Shown one piece after another: positions 22,978 through 34,513 of a stretch of DNA of 64,000 bases. Source of the DNA: Cololabis saira (taxonomy: Eukaryota; Chordata; Actinopteri; Beloniformes; Belonidae). The translations under genes were made by a program, and so were the position numbers. The stretch's first letter is position 1, and each line of letters opens with the position of its first letter. Where the stretch lies: the NCBI RefSeq assembly GCF_033807715.1, contig NC_084591.1, positions 24,673,090 through 24,737,089 on the forward strand, in the 5' to 3' direction. Under the pieces are notes generated by a model. The model did not search any database. It had not been told where the DNA came from and was given only the letters and a program-made list of their open reading frames with translations.

Positions 22978-23516
22978 CCGTATTTTCTGGACTATAAGCT
23001 GCACCTGTATATAAGCCGCATCCGCTCTATTAAAAAAAAATAAATAAAAAAAAGATATACAAGCCGCACCTGTATATAAGCCGCATCCGCTCTATTAAAA
23101 AAAAAAGATATGCAAGCCACAGATATTTATGTTGTTAGATTAGATATTTACTACATGTACAGAACCATTTTGAACTGTAAATGATGTACATGTTTGTACC
23201 TAAATAGATCTTTCCTAACAGTGTCTTTTAACACGGCAGCAACTTTGCTGATTAAGACGGGAAAGAACCAAGAGAAAATAACCGGTATTTATTTATCTAT
23301 TCATCTGTTTGAAATCTGCTTATACCTACTTCTATCTGCTAAAGAAGAAGTAGTGTATTCTTCTTTGCATTTATTTTATCTTTGTTTTTATTCTAATTCT
23401 GGTTAGCACTCCCCCTAGCGGTGGAAGAAAAATCCACAGAATAGCCGCGCCTTTGTATAAGCTGCATGGTTCAAAACCTATGAAAAAAGTAGCGGCTTAT
23501 AGTCCAGAAAATACGG
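22978..23516. mobile_element. TA-flanked MITE (Tc1/mariner group)
   Basis: Left end CCGTATTTTCTGGACTATAA and right end with the exact complement TTATAGTCCAGAAAATACGG, with TA on either side (22976-22977 and 23517-23518). The left half holds an internal direct duplication: CACCTGTATATAAGCCGCAT recurs about 60 bp apart (near 23005 and 23067), each followed by an A-run. No transposase frame is present. A related end lies at 60744. Confidence 0.88.
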
Positions 23517-23518
23517 TA

Positions 23519-24954
23519 TATATTATTTTAATGGCATGACGATGTGTTGTTGCTCATCTTCGGTTGTGTTTACTGATTTTGAATACGTGGTAGAATCTGA
23601 TGGCATATTATTCTGCCCTGATGATGATAAAATGTTGAACTTGAAACATAATGAGCATTTTTCCATTCTCAAATACTTCACCTTTACTGCAGTCGATCTG
23701 AATAGAATAAAGCATTGAAACTGTAAACACATTTTGATGTTTCAATCTCAAAATAAGTTGGCTAAAACATTGATTGAAAAGATATACAAGATAACTGTGT
23801 GTCTGTTGTAAATCGATGTGTAGGATTTAAACATGGATTCTTGTGTTACTTTGCCCTTGTTGCCCACTCACAGTCATGTACGCAAGCTTATACTCATTCA
23901 TACTGTCTATGTATGAGTGTTTCTGTGTGCATTAATCAGCATTTGGGTACACACTGGGTACAACTGTATTACTGTACATAACCCCATAACCCCCCCAGGA
24001 CAAAGCCTTACAGAGCAGTGTTCTTATTGGTTTGGTCCCAGTGGGTGTGAGGCAAAGCAAAACTCCTGGATCATCATATCGCAGCAGCTTTTAGCCCCTG
24101 ACTCAGTTTTGTGAACAAGTTCAATTCTGAAAGCTCAGCACCAATTAATTTTTAAAAACGAATTTTACATTACTCTGCTGGATTCGAAATAATCTGCCAA
24201 AATCCTTCTTTCAACAATGCCTGATAGAATTGATTTTAGTTTTACCTCAAAGACAGTTTTGAACTATATTATTCCTTGTGCACTCTGATGGGATTAAGCA
24301 AAGTGAGCAAAGCGGGATAAATTTAAATTTGATTTTATTTCCTATATAGTTTGATCTGAGAGCTCCTTTGTACTTTAGTTGCCATGGATGCCACACATAA
24401 TTGGGCTCAGAGATAAAATGAAAGATGCAGCTCTGAAGAATGAGGGGTTATTGCATATGCCTGCAAATCTGTGTACTAAATGGTCTGCTTAGTCAACACG
24501 TCGGTCCAGCCCCAGGGATGTGTCTTGTGTAAATCAATCACTCAAATTATATTTAATAACCAGCTGATTTCCTGTGGGCTTCATGGTCAGCAGTAAAATA
24601 TTTTGTGAGTATTGTGCTGTTTTGGCAGGCCACACAGTGGACCAGGAACGATACACTGTAGGCAGTCATTACGAGGGTTGTGGTTGTTTTTCTCAATCAT
24701 AGTTTTTATTCTCCCCAACGTTATTACTAATATACTTATGTTAGATAATAATAATAATGATAATAATAATAATTAGTAGTATAATTATAACAACTATTAT
24801 AATAATAGCAACATACTACTAGTAATGCTCTACTGTAATAGCTACTTTCTCAAGTTGCTAATTACAGACAAATTGTCGGTAATAGTATAACCGTTACTGT
24901 AAACTGAAGGGCCCAGAAGAACTGTTAGGTTGGTGGTGGTGTCATTGCAGTTTG
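23519..24954. other. Intronic sequence, nothing recognised
   Basis: AT-rich with a short AATAAT run near 24747-24772. No supported genes or transposon ends. Confidence 0.5.
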
Positions 24955-24978
24955 CCCCCCCCCCCCCCCCCCCCCCCA
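24955..24978. repeat. Poly(C) tract of 24 bases
   Basis: An uninterrupted run of 24 C, so 24 G on the minus strand. It could form intermolecular or intramolecular quadruplex or i-motif structure. Run length in a raw assembly may be inexact. Confidence 0.95.
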
Positions 24979-27900
24979 TATTGCCATCTTCTTTTGTTAT
25001 CCACGTTTGGGAAACAGTGAAAATTGTGTCCCATTGCAACTGGGTGATATGAGGCGGCAGATTGCTAAGTCGGTGGTTCCCACTGTGTCCATCTCAGTAA
25101 TGAAGACACACCAGCTGAAAGGACGTCAGGCCTTTTGCACTTCCATCCACCTTGTGGATAGAACCAAGTTTTCCACTGAGTTTTACCCTGAACCACCATT
25201 AATGGAAAGTGCATCAAAATCACACCCATTTATATTATTGGTGCGGATGTACAAAAAAAAAACACAAACATACATTTTATGGATATCTTTTTTTTAACCA
25301 ATGATGACCGTTGTTACTGGTAGTGGATCAAAATTTGTAAAATCCATTGTAGTGAACCAGATTTCTGATTCTGAACGTGAGGAGAAAGATGCTGCAGCGA
25401 GGAGGACAATGGGGAGCTGACAAATGCCCCTTAAAACGAACACGACGAAGATCACTTTCTTTTTCCTTTAACATCCCTTCACATACTAACTTTTACCGAT
25501 ACATGGCTACAGAGAAAAATACACACACTATACTCTCACAGGAAGCACAATTGCTTCAGAAATGACAGCACAAACCACAAATTATGTTTATATCCTTGGA
25601 CTTGAAAAATGGTCAGATAAATGCATGTTTCCTCTCACATAATCAACCAGTAAACATATTTTACATAGTTCAGAATTCGCTGAACTGATTATATATACAG
25701 TATATATATGTATGTATGCCTGTGTGTGTGTGTGTATATGTGTGTATGTATATATATATATATTTATATAATTTTTATTGTTTGATCTTTTAATTTCATC
25801 ATTTGAGCTCTCTTTTTCTCTTTTTGTGGAACAATTTTTAATATTTGTTTAAATGTTTCCCTCTCCAAGTGTTATCTGTTGCAGCGTGGTGTGAGTTACA
25901 CAGTAGTGTTGGGCAGGAGGGGAGGCTGTAGGGAAGAATGCTACAGTGCTCTGACATTTCTGCGTGCAAACTGATAACAAAGTTGGCCAAAAGCCTTTTT
26001 CTCCTGGCATGCCCTCTCTCTGTATTCTCTGTTACTCTTCTCTTTGTTTTTGTCTTTTCTAATTTATTCATCTTTTTTTTTTTGCCTTTATGTCCTATTT
26101 TTCTCTGGGTACTCCAAAATGATTTATTTCTTGTCTTGATCTTTGCTTTGTCTAAATCTCTTTTAAGTAAGACTGATGTTGACTTTTTGGTTCTTTTTTG
26201 TGTTAGTTTGATCCCATTTCTCAGTTTTGTTCAGGCGTTTCGATTACTTGTTAGATTAATGTTTTCTGTTTCCTGATACATCTACCTGATGACACAAAAG
26301 TAAAGATATAGCTCCAATTATGCAAGGTCAAAATAAGCAGTTTAGGCTTTATGAGTCAGAAACACAATGGGAGTGTTGGAAATGTTTCAATACCACCAAG
26401 CCAGAATGAAATATCACACAAAGTCCAAGGCAGTCAGAGAACTTTGTCATATTAATGAAACCATCAACTTTAAGTTTAACCAGAATATATATAAATTAAG
26501 CTCATTGTTCATGTGTAGAGCTGCTCATCCATTATTCCACAATCATTTATTAACCACAACTACAAATAAAATGCCAAAAAAATATTCTATTAACTAACAG
26601 TTTGTCACGGTCAGGTTAGTTTTTCATCTAGTCATTTTCATGGTTATGGTTACAACTGGATCAGGTGGATTTATCTCTTATAGATAGGTGGATATAGTGT
26701 TTGTATCCTTCATTTAAAGTGACTGAAATAAATGAAAACTGACAGGAGTAATAATAAATAATAATTAACTGAAACTTTTAGTTTTTAATTGTTGTTCAAC
26801 AGAACATGAACAAAAATGAAACAAATGAGTTGATACCCTGAGAAAATATGTAAAATAATGTGACAACAATGACATGTTCCACAAGATGTGACCTGTAATT
26901 AACATCATCTTTAAATCGTATAATGTAATTTCCAATTTATCATACTTATTAATTCCCATAGAATTATATCCTTGCATTATAGAAGATATGAAAGAACCAC
27001 AGCAGCAGACGTATTTTCTTTTGCTCCTTTTTTTTTTTTAAATCAATCCGTGTATACATGTCAACAATGTAGACTGGTTAAAATTTAGTGTATTACTCAT
27101 TTCTATGTATTAGCTATATTAGATAACAAGCGTCAATGAGCTAAGATTTCTTTTTCTTTTTTTCCTGGAGATAATAGCCTACTAGTCACTATTCCCCTTA
27201 TTCGTTAGCTGGAGTTGATACCAACATTAGTATGACTTACTTTGCACTTGAACATAGGCATTGTCTCCACTGGGGACAGGGGGAACTGACCCCCACACTT
27301 TCAAAATCCTGCTCATGTCCCCCAAAATGTCATGTCTGTTTGTACATTTGTAACTGCGAGTATTAATTGCCAGTGAGATGCAGGACGGCGCGGGACAGTC
27401 TACCCATGAGAACTATATTTTGCTCATTCTTGCAGGGAGGCTTCAATAGCTTTATAACCATGTGACCTAGATATTTTTAATTAATGCTGAATTGCCGGAC
27501 TCATATAGAAATATAAAACACAAATCTTTGGTTTGCATTTGAATATGTTTTATGTTTTATATTAATATATAAAATGAAAAAATAAGAGCTGAAATTGGTT
27601 TCCTTGGGCTTTTGTAAATATTTTAAATGAATTCTGTATGAGACTTCTCCTGGTATTTAGAAGGAAAAAAACGGCGGACAGCAGCAGAAACTCAGATCTG
27701 CAGGTAGGTGATCTGCAGTAGCAGGGTGACTTTGAATTGTTGATGCTGAAAGAAAGAAGTTTACATAAGAAGTAAATGCAGGATTGCTGAAAATATAAAG
27801 CTGCTTTCAATTTAAAAAAGCCTACTCTAACAATGTTTCAAACATGGTTTATAGCTCCAGCTTTGCCTTCAACATTGATGCGTTCGTGTATTCTTTAGTG

Positions 27901-29057
27901 TCAAAGGACACATGAGCAGGAGCTGAATCAAAACAGAGTTTGAGATAAGAAGCAGAATTAAAAACTTACTTTAACCCTCTCATGCAACGTTATATAAGAA
28001 AAAAGAAAATGAATGAGGAGGATTTGTAATAGTTCTCTCAATTCTTGGTTGATTGCTATTCCATTTAATAATACAGACTTAATAAACTATTCTTTTCTGG
28101 CAGCAACATGGATGTGTCCAGCTAAATTAGGTTGATTGTGTGTCACTAAAGTCCCAAAGCATGCAGAAATTCATTAAATTAGGACACTTTATTGTTTCTC
28201 TCCTGTCAACAGTGGGGTCAGTGTCACCAGAGTGAAAACATGGACTTTCATTAACATATCGATTCAGCACAACGGAGCGATGCGCTCTCCCACTTTATTT
28301 ACGGGGAAGTAATTCAAAACAACTAAAACTTTGGTTATTAACTATTCATAAGCATCTCCTAATTGTTTAGGGGGTCTTAAAAGATTTTAGGTGGGCTAAA
28401 AAGGCCTAATTACAACCTTAGTGTGCAGCCTCTTCACACACCAGGGTGTTCTTGTATAACTGAGACCTAAGTACCTTAAATGTAGCGGATGTACATAGCA
28501 TAGCAGCTGTGCTCCCTTTACAGGTGTTCTCTGAAAATCTGTGTACAGGAAATCCATTGTAAAACTCTCCATTAGTTCATCCTTTTATCCAAAGTACTAT
28601 TGTGCCTGTTTTTTGTGGAAAGTTGGTACCTCTGACTCATTTCATCTATTTCCAGACATTTCCTTTCTTACTATTGTTGAAACCTGTCAGTCATCAAAAA
28701 AATAATTTAAAAAAAATAGTAAAGTAGTGTCTGAGGATGAGCATCAATATTTTTTTTTTTCCGTTTTCAATCAGTGAGCACAAACAGTATCGGGACTGCA
28801 TGCAACCAAAGTAGCTGTGTCAGTAACAGATTTGTACAAACCTTGATGACAAGCGGATAGTGATTATTAATTAAAATCTAGTGTGTTTGCGCTGGGACGC
28901 ACCTAAAACATGCAGGACAGGGGACCTTGAGGTGAATTGAAGATCCCTGCTCCACATAATATTTGGGTAAATGGCTATTATGAGCACTAATATACTGTAC
29001 AAGCTATTTCCTTTGTTACCAGAGAGTACACCTACATTTGTTTCAGAGCTTTTTTGC
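24979..29057. other. Intronic sequence with minor simple repeats
   Basis: A mixed TA/TG array lies at about 25690-25762. Short fish-repeat-like wording occurs near 27250-27340 (GACCCCCACACTTTC, TGTCCCCCAAAATG) and at 28900-28937 (TAAAACATGCAGGACAGGGG), the latter echoed at 14175-14200. None of these can be assigned to a defined element. Nothing else is recognised. Confidence 0.45.
25690..25762. repeat. Mixed TA/TG simple repeat
   Basis: TATATATACAG, TGTATGTATGCC, a GTGTGTGTGTGTGTAT run and TATATATATATAT in succession. Confidence 0.85.
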
Positions 29058-29417
29058 CTACCATCAAACCTGCAATAATTCACATTATTAACCCCTCTCT
29101 TAAATCTAGCATGTTTCCCTCTGCCTTCAAACAAGCCTTGGTCACCCCACTGCTGAAAAAACCCACGCTCAACTCTGCTCAGGTTGAAAACTACCGGCCG
29201 GTTTCACTGCTCCCAGTCATGTCTAAAATTAAAGAACTGCCTGTATGATCCACATCAGTCTGGCTTTAGGCAGGATCACTCCACTGAAACTGCTCTTCTG
29301 TCAGTACTGAGTCACTACGGGTTGCCAGATCTGCTGGTCTATCCTCAGTCCTCATACTGCTTGACCTGTCTGCTGCCTTTGACACATTCAACCACCACAT
29401 CCTCCTCTCCACACTCT

Positions 29418-29418
<1 letters not shown>
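29058..29418 (+). pseudogene. L2-type LINE reverse transcriptase, 5' piece
   Basis: Peptide wording FPSAFKQALVTPLLKKPTL, then NYRPVSLLPVMSK, a frame change, then DPHQSGFRQDHSTETALLS, is that of fingers and palm domains 1-2 of a non-LTR reverse transcriptase of the Jockey/L2 type. The frame shifts at about 29245, with a segment missing before DPHQSGF. The element is interrupted at 29418 by an antisense L1 and resumes at 33285. TCCTCTCCACACTCTC at its broken end (29403-29418) is repeated where it resumes, so this sequence is target DNA duplicated by the L1. Confidence 0.8.
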
Positions 29419-29458
<40 letters not shown>

Positions 29459-29459
<1 letters not shown>

Positions 29460-29606
29460 CCTTGTCTGCACACATATTATTGATTGATACCATGACGGTA
29501 GAAACCAAAAGTGTATATATGTGCATTATTACTATATGTAATATATACATATATATACGCACACATATGCGTACACATACATAAACATACACATACAAAC
29601 CCAGTG
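29459..29606 (-). other. Candidate 3'-transduced segment of the L1
   Basis: In L1 sense the order is: G/C-rich 3' region, an A-run (29634 down to 29607), this 148-bp AT-rich and TG-containing segment, then the terminal A-run (29458 down to 29419). Two A-runs with unique sequence between them are what readthrough of the element's own polyadenylation site would leave. It could also simply be part of the family's normal 3' UTR. Confidence 0.35.
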
Positions 29607-29634
29607 TTTTTTTTTTTTTTTTTTTTTTTTTTTT

Positions 29635-29661
29635 GGGGGGGAGGGGGTGGGGGGGGGTGGT
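29635..29661. repeat. G-run cluster beside internal A-tract of L1
   Basis: Several runs of 5 to 8 G interrupted by A and T on the + strand. In L1 sense it is a C-rich stretch just before the internal A-run. Confidence 0.8.
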
Positions 29662-29934
29662 GACGACATCCACTGCCAATCCAGGAAGCAGGAACACACG
29701 GAGACACACGTCAAGCACTGGAAATCTGCAACAAAAAAACCACAAACAAAGCACGAAACCGGCACGGAGCCATCCAAAACACGAACAGCAATCGACCTAA
29801 ATCTTGAGATCTGATCGCAGTCTGAGCTAAGCTATCGCTACCGCTACCTAAACCCAAAAACTAGAGAGCCAGCATGCAGGTGAACAAGCCAGTGTGTATG
29901 TCTATGTGTGTGTGTGTGTATGTATATGATCATG

Positions 29935-29936
<2 letters not shown>

Positions 29937-29972
<36 letters not shown>

Positions 29973-29988
29973 CGTGTGACTAAATTAC

Positions 29989-30067
<79 letters not shown>
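29937..30067. repeat. Two (TG)n microsatellites in the L1 3' region
   Basis: TG arrays at 29937-29968 and 29992-30067, separated by ATGCGTGTGACTAAATTACT. Confidence 0.95.
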
Positions 30068-30071
<4 letters not shown>

Positions 30072-30102
30072 AACCAAACAAAGCTCCACCTGAAGTGTAT
30101 CT

Positions 30103-30640
30103 ATAGTGGGGGAGGGGGGGGAGCAACCCCGCCACCCGTGAGACCAGAGGCCGACAAGGAAGAGCCCGGAACCCAGGCCACCGGCAACCCCACAGAGGGG
30201 AGAAGTAGGAGGGAGGCAACCCACCGCCTGCGAGGCCCCCCACCCCACCCGGCGGCGGCCGAGGGGGCCCGCGGGCGGGGCCCCCACGGCGCGGAAAGAA
30301 GCAGCCAGGGATCCCGCGGCGGCGGACCGCGACCCAGGCAATCCCCGGCCACCCGGTCCGGGCCGGACACGCGGCCAGGAGGCCCTCACCCTTCAGGCCA
30401 GCGACCCCCACCCGGCAGGGGGCCAGCCCGCCCGGAGAGACAGAGCCGCCCCGGCCGCCGACGCGGGCAGGCGCACCCGTCCCCCACGAAAGTGGCCCTC
30501 CAAGACCAGAGGGGCGCCCCGCCGTAGAGGCAGCGGGGGGGACCGGAGACGGGCCCGGAGAGAGGGAACCCCCCAACAAGGCGACACCCGCGCAGGCCCG
30601 ACAACGGAGGGCCCCAGACCCAGGCATCCCATTCATTCAT
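30103..30640 (-). repeat. L1 3' region, G-rich block 1
   Basis: On the + strand an unusual C/G-rich block with many CCCC and GGGG runs, in sharp contrast to the AT-rich intron. Its long open frames (proline- and glycine-rich peptides in every frame) are composition artefacts: stop codons are rare in such sequence. It belongs to the 3' region of the L1 insertion. Confidence 0.8.
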
Positions 30641-30659
30641 CCATTCACCTATCCGATAC

Positions 30660-30770
30660 CTATACTAATAATAATATAATATACTATACATAATAATAAT
30701 AATAATACTAATAATAATACTAATAATAATACTAATAATAATACAAATAATAATAATAATAATAACCATC
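30660..30770. repeat. (AAT)n-type simple repeat in the L1 3' region
   Basis: AATAATAATACTAATAATAA-type units with a few C interruptions, separating the two G-rich blocks. Confidence 0.9.
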
Positions 30771-30894
30771 TTTGTATAATATAATATTGATAAATTATTA
30801 AGTTTTTGATGTCCTGCCAATGGAGGCTCAAATCCTCCATGGCAGGACCCTTCCATACCGCATTCTCACCGACACAGACATACAATCACGCACC

Positions 30895-32027
30895 GTTTCC
30901 CCCTCCCCGGGGGGATCCAGCACCGCCAGAAGGCACCCCAGGCTGCACGGCGGGCCCCGCCAGGCCCGGGTAACCCGACCCACCCGTCCCAGGCCCAGGC
31001 CGGTGAGGGAACGCGGGTGATGTGGGACCCCCTCCCGCCCCTTGTGTTGAGTGCATGTGATTAATGCCATAAAAACAGGGAGGAGGGAGGGCCGAGTATC
31101 GATTGACACAGACCCCCCCCCCCTCCCGAACTACGTGTCCTTGTCAAATGTATTTATTAAGTGTTGAATGTGCAGTGTCTATTTTGCTGTTAAAACCGTG
31201 AGGCGGGGAGTGCCAGGCCCCGCGGGACAGTGCCCCCCACGACCCGGACCCCCCGCCTTTCGCCTATGTGCGTATGAATCGTGTAGGGGGGGCAAGAGGG
31301 GGAGCGGAGGCCGAAGCCAGGAAGCAGGACCAGCAAAGCCGGCCCTGATAAGACACCCGCGTCCCCCCACCGGCCGTCCAGTAGACGGGGGCCGGCCCCC
31401 CGAGCCGGGCAAGGGCCCCACCGTACCTCCAAGGGCGCCCCCGGCGCCGCCGGAGCCCCCAGACGGAGGAGGAAACGGTCCAACATCCTCCCATTCATAC
31501 TGACAACATAAGACATAGATACCTGGGAATGGTGCCACCCCGCCGTCGCGCCCGCCCGTGCACCCCCCGGTCAGGGGAAGCCCGCTCCCCGGACCCGGCC
31601 CCACCCCCCCCCGAGGCCACCCCGGCGGACACCCCAAGGGTCCCGGAGTCCCCACATCCGCAGGGGCACTTGGCCCCCGCCCAGCGACGGAGGACCAAGG
31701 CAGCAATGCCCCCCCAGCGCAGACAGCCACCCCCCACCCAGGCAGGGCCGGGCCCTCCGGGTGGGACCCCCACGTCCACGGCCCCGCCCCCCCCGGGAGG
31801 CCCGGAGACGCCCCAGCCACAGCCCCCCGACCGAGCCCTCCCCAGCCACCCCCCCCCACCGCCATGAGGTAACCCCCCCCACAGGCCCCCAAGGCCCCCA
31901 CCGGCTAGGGACAGGGCCCCGCGGCCCCCCCCACCGCCCCCCAGGGGCCACCAGAGGCCCGCGCCCCAGACCCCCCAAGCCGACCCCCAACCCCAAGGGC
32001 TACGAGATCACCACCCCCCCGCCCCCA
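30895..32027 (-). repeat. L1 3' region, G-rich block 2
   Basis: About 1.1 kb of extremely C-rich + strand (G-rich in L1 sense), with dozens of runs of four or more. In L1 sense it begins directly after the ORF2 stop at 32028. Mammalian L1 elements have a short G-rich tract in the 3' UTR that can form quadruplexes; here the tract is far longer. An AT-rich, C-poor break lies at 31135-31195. Proline-rich frames in this stretch are not genes. Confidence 0.85.
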
Positions 32028-33089
32028 CTAGGTAACGAAGCCAATAAACGGGGACCACAGAGAGTGCAATTCAGCCGAATGTTGTCCAGTGGAGGCAGAC
32101 ATTATCTCACTACTAATATGATCTGATAAAAGATTCCTAAAATGGTTGATACATAAACTGGATTTTTGTTTCCAATTTACTAAAATGGTTTTCTTTGCGA
32201 TACATAAGGCAGTGAGAACCCGGTGTGTCCAATTAGGATCTATTTGAGTGTCTCCCAGGTGACCTAATATACATACCGTGGGGCATACTGGGATTCTGTG
32301 GTTGATCCATGTGGATAAATCCTCACAAATCTCCTTCCAGAACCTCTGTACCGGTGTACAGAACCATAAAGCATGCATATAATTATCTGGGGTGTTCTCT
32401 GTGCACTGTGAACAGATATTAGAGGTGACAAAGCCCATCTGGAACATCCTTTGTCCAGTATAATGTATTCTATGAAGAACTTTGTACTGTATAAGTTGTA
32501 GGTTTGGGTTTTTAGTCATAGTAAACGTATTTAAGCATATTTGTGACCAAGAAAACTGGTCGGTATTAAGAGAGAGATCCGCCTCCCACTTAGAGATCGG
32601 GAGAGAGACTGAATCGTCCAGTTTAGACACTAACCTGTAGAGTTTTGATAACAACTTTAAAGTGCTTAGATTCAATAAATCTATTATCTTAGCGGGAAGT
32701 TGTAAATCTAATTGGCTAATTTTGTATGTTTTATTTATTATTGCCTTAAGTTGTTGATACTCTAAAAATTTATTCCTGCTAACTCCGTATTGAACAATAA
32801 GTGTATTGAAAGGTACAAACTGTCCTCCTACAATTACGTGCTGTAAGTACCGTATTCCTTGATCTCTCCATTGAACGAAGTTAACCATCTTTTTATCATT
32901 TTTCACGATGTCTGGGTTGTTCCATATGGGTGTACGGTCACATGGAAAAAGTGAAATTTTAGCTATTTTAAGAAATTCCCACCAAGCTGATAAAGTTGTG
33001 CTAATATTAATGCTTTTGAAACATTGATGACGTTTGATACTTTGACTAATAAATGGTAACTCTGAGATTTCTAGTTCATTACAAAACAC
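32028..33089 (-). pseudogene. L1 ORF2 C-terminal domain
   Basis: The 353-codon frame carries the C-terminal half of L1 ORF2, beyond the reverse transcriptase. Residues 226-244 form the cysteine motif C-x2-C-x9-H-x4-C (C226, C229, H239, C244), which resembles the conserved C-terminal cysteine motif of L1. It is preceded by LIQYKVLHRIHYT, typical of fish L1. The real reading frame continues upstream of the first ATG as WSKDHPLDSQWLDSEQV. It then jumps to another frame near 33137, where NKTPRISLKTLQKSKEYGG (about 33200-33260) encodes the usual sequence just after the RT thumb. The fragment thus covers about 410 codons with one frameshift, and stops at the insertion's 5' truncation at 33268. The peptide has no activity on its own. 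Confidence 0.85.
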
Positions 33090-33284
33090 TTGCTCTGAGT
33101 CCAGCCATTGACTATCTAAAGGATGATCTTTTGACCATTTTACAATATACTGTAACTATATATACTGGCTATGAAGTAATACTGAAAATTAGGTAATTCT
33201 AAACCTCCATATTCTTTGGATTTTTGCAATGTCTTTAAACTAATACGTGGAGTTTTATTTTTCCACAGTCCTCTCCACACTCTC

Positions 33285-34480
33285 AACGCTTGGCATTTCA
33301 GGATCTGTCCACTTGTGGTTCATGTCTTACCTCACAGGAAGATCCTTCAGAGACCCAGCTTTTTCTTTCCTTCCCACCTGGCGACACTGCTGTCTCAATG
33401 CGAATATCAGACTGTCTTGCTGATATCTCGGCATGGATGAAGGAGCGCCACCTTCAGCTAAATCTGTCCAAGACTGAGTTTATTGTCTGTCCAGCCAGTC
33501 ATTCCTTTCCTCCTCAGATAAGCGTGCAGCTGGATTCCACCACACTTGTGCCCACGTCTTTTGTTAGGAATCTTGGTGTCATGTTAGACAGCCAGCTGAC
33601 CTTTAAGGAGCATGTTGCTTCAGTTTCTCGGTCTTACCGATTCACTCCTTACAACACCTTTACAACATCAGACCTGACAAAACATATGACAGAGTTCTTG
33701 GTTTGGGCTTATGCCACGCATCGACTACTGTAATTCCTTGTTGGACGGTCTTCCTGCGTGTTTAGTTAAACCTCTGCAGATGATCCAGAATGCTGCAGCC
33801 CGTCTGGTCTTCGACCAACTCAAGAGAACTCATGTCACTCCGCTGCTAATCACCCTGCACTGGGTTCCAGTTGCGTTGCGTATCAAATTCAAAGCTCTGC
33901 TTCTGGTTTACCAAACAATTACTCATACAGCTCCTGCCTATCTTAACTCTCCACAGCTCCGCTCTGCCAGTGAAACACGCCTGGTGCTTCCACCACAATG
34001 TGGCGTGAAATCAGTAGCTACACTCTTCTCCTCCATTGTTCCCTGATGGTGGAATGACCTACCAAACTGTCCGATCTGCAGGATCTGTAACCACTTTTAA
34101 GGTGAAGCTAAAGACTCAGCTTCTCAAAGAACACTTCTGCATCTGGTAAACTTCTGCTCTTCTGAATTAGTTAAGAGATTTGTCCACCTCTTTGCATGAC
34201 TCAGCACTGAGAAAGCTGCAGGCACTTATGCCAAGAAGGTGTTATGATGGATAATTTAATACCTTGTTTTGCTGTATAAAGGGACTATTGTGTTGGGTAG
34301 TAAAGGAACAAAAAGAAAAAAAAATCTACTACTAGCATGGCAGCACCTGTGTCCAACTGGACTATCAGCAGTCTGACCAGAACTCATCCAGCTGCACCCT
34401 CATACGTGATTTCTTGCTTGTGTTGTTCTCTCACATGTAAGTCGCTTTGGATAAAAGCTTCTGCTAAATGAAAGTAGAAA
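33285..34480 (+). pseudogene. L2-type LINE reverse transcriptase, 3' piece and tail
   Basis: This is the continuation of the LINE broken at 29418. 33290-33733 begins with STLG-type palm wording, loses the YADD region, then gives CLADISAWMKERHLQLNLSK, VRNLGVMLDSQLTFKEHVAS. After a frame change near 33720 come RIDYCNSLLDGLPACLVKPL, QMIQNAAARLVFDQLKRTHV and the final RSASETRLVLP. Deletions, frame changes and stops make it inactive. The 3' tail includes GTAAGTCGCTTTGGATAAAAG then CTTCTGCTAAATGAAAG, a well known fish LINE tail, and ends in a (TAG)n array. The clade is L2/CR1-like (Maui type); I am sure of the non-LTR RT, less so of the clade. Confidence 0.8.

Positions 34481-34481
<1 letters not shown>

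Positions 34482-34513
<32 letters not shown>
34482..34513. repeat. (TAG)n microsatellite at a LINE 3' end
   Basis: About ten TAG trinucleotides following the LINE tail; 3'-terminal microsatellites are usual for this group of LINEs. Confidence 0.9.

Larger units (their letters stand above)
29419..33268 (-). mobile_element. 5'-truncated L1 retrotransposon inserted in the L2-type LINE
   Basis: The 3,850-bp insertion is bounded by exact 16-bp copies of TCCTCTCCACACTCTC (29403-29418 and 33269-33284). A T-run at 29419-29458 is the poly(A) tail of a minus-strand insertion. It encodes the C-terminal end of L1 ORF2 (about 32028-33268), followed in L1 sense by a long 3' region (32027 down to 29419). 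That region has two very G-rich blocks, an AT-rich spacer, two (TG)n arrays and an internal A-run. The 5' part, including the endonuclease and the RT, is missing, the usual result of incomplete reverse transcription. Long target duplication, poly(A) and 5' truncation together prove target-primed insertion. ORF2 has just one obvious frameshift, so the insertion is fairly young. Confidence 0.9.

Noticed and set aside
14168..28937. Shared wording TAAAACATGCAGGACA at about 14179 and 28902
   Set aside because: A match of about 16 bp followed by weaker similarity; probably short relics of one repeat family, but too short to define an element.
30103..31996. Long proline-rich and glycine-rich open frames on both strands
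   Set aside because: They arise because the G/C-rich L1 3' region lacks stop codons in all frames. Frames overlap on both strands and have no domain, splice signal or codon bias.
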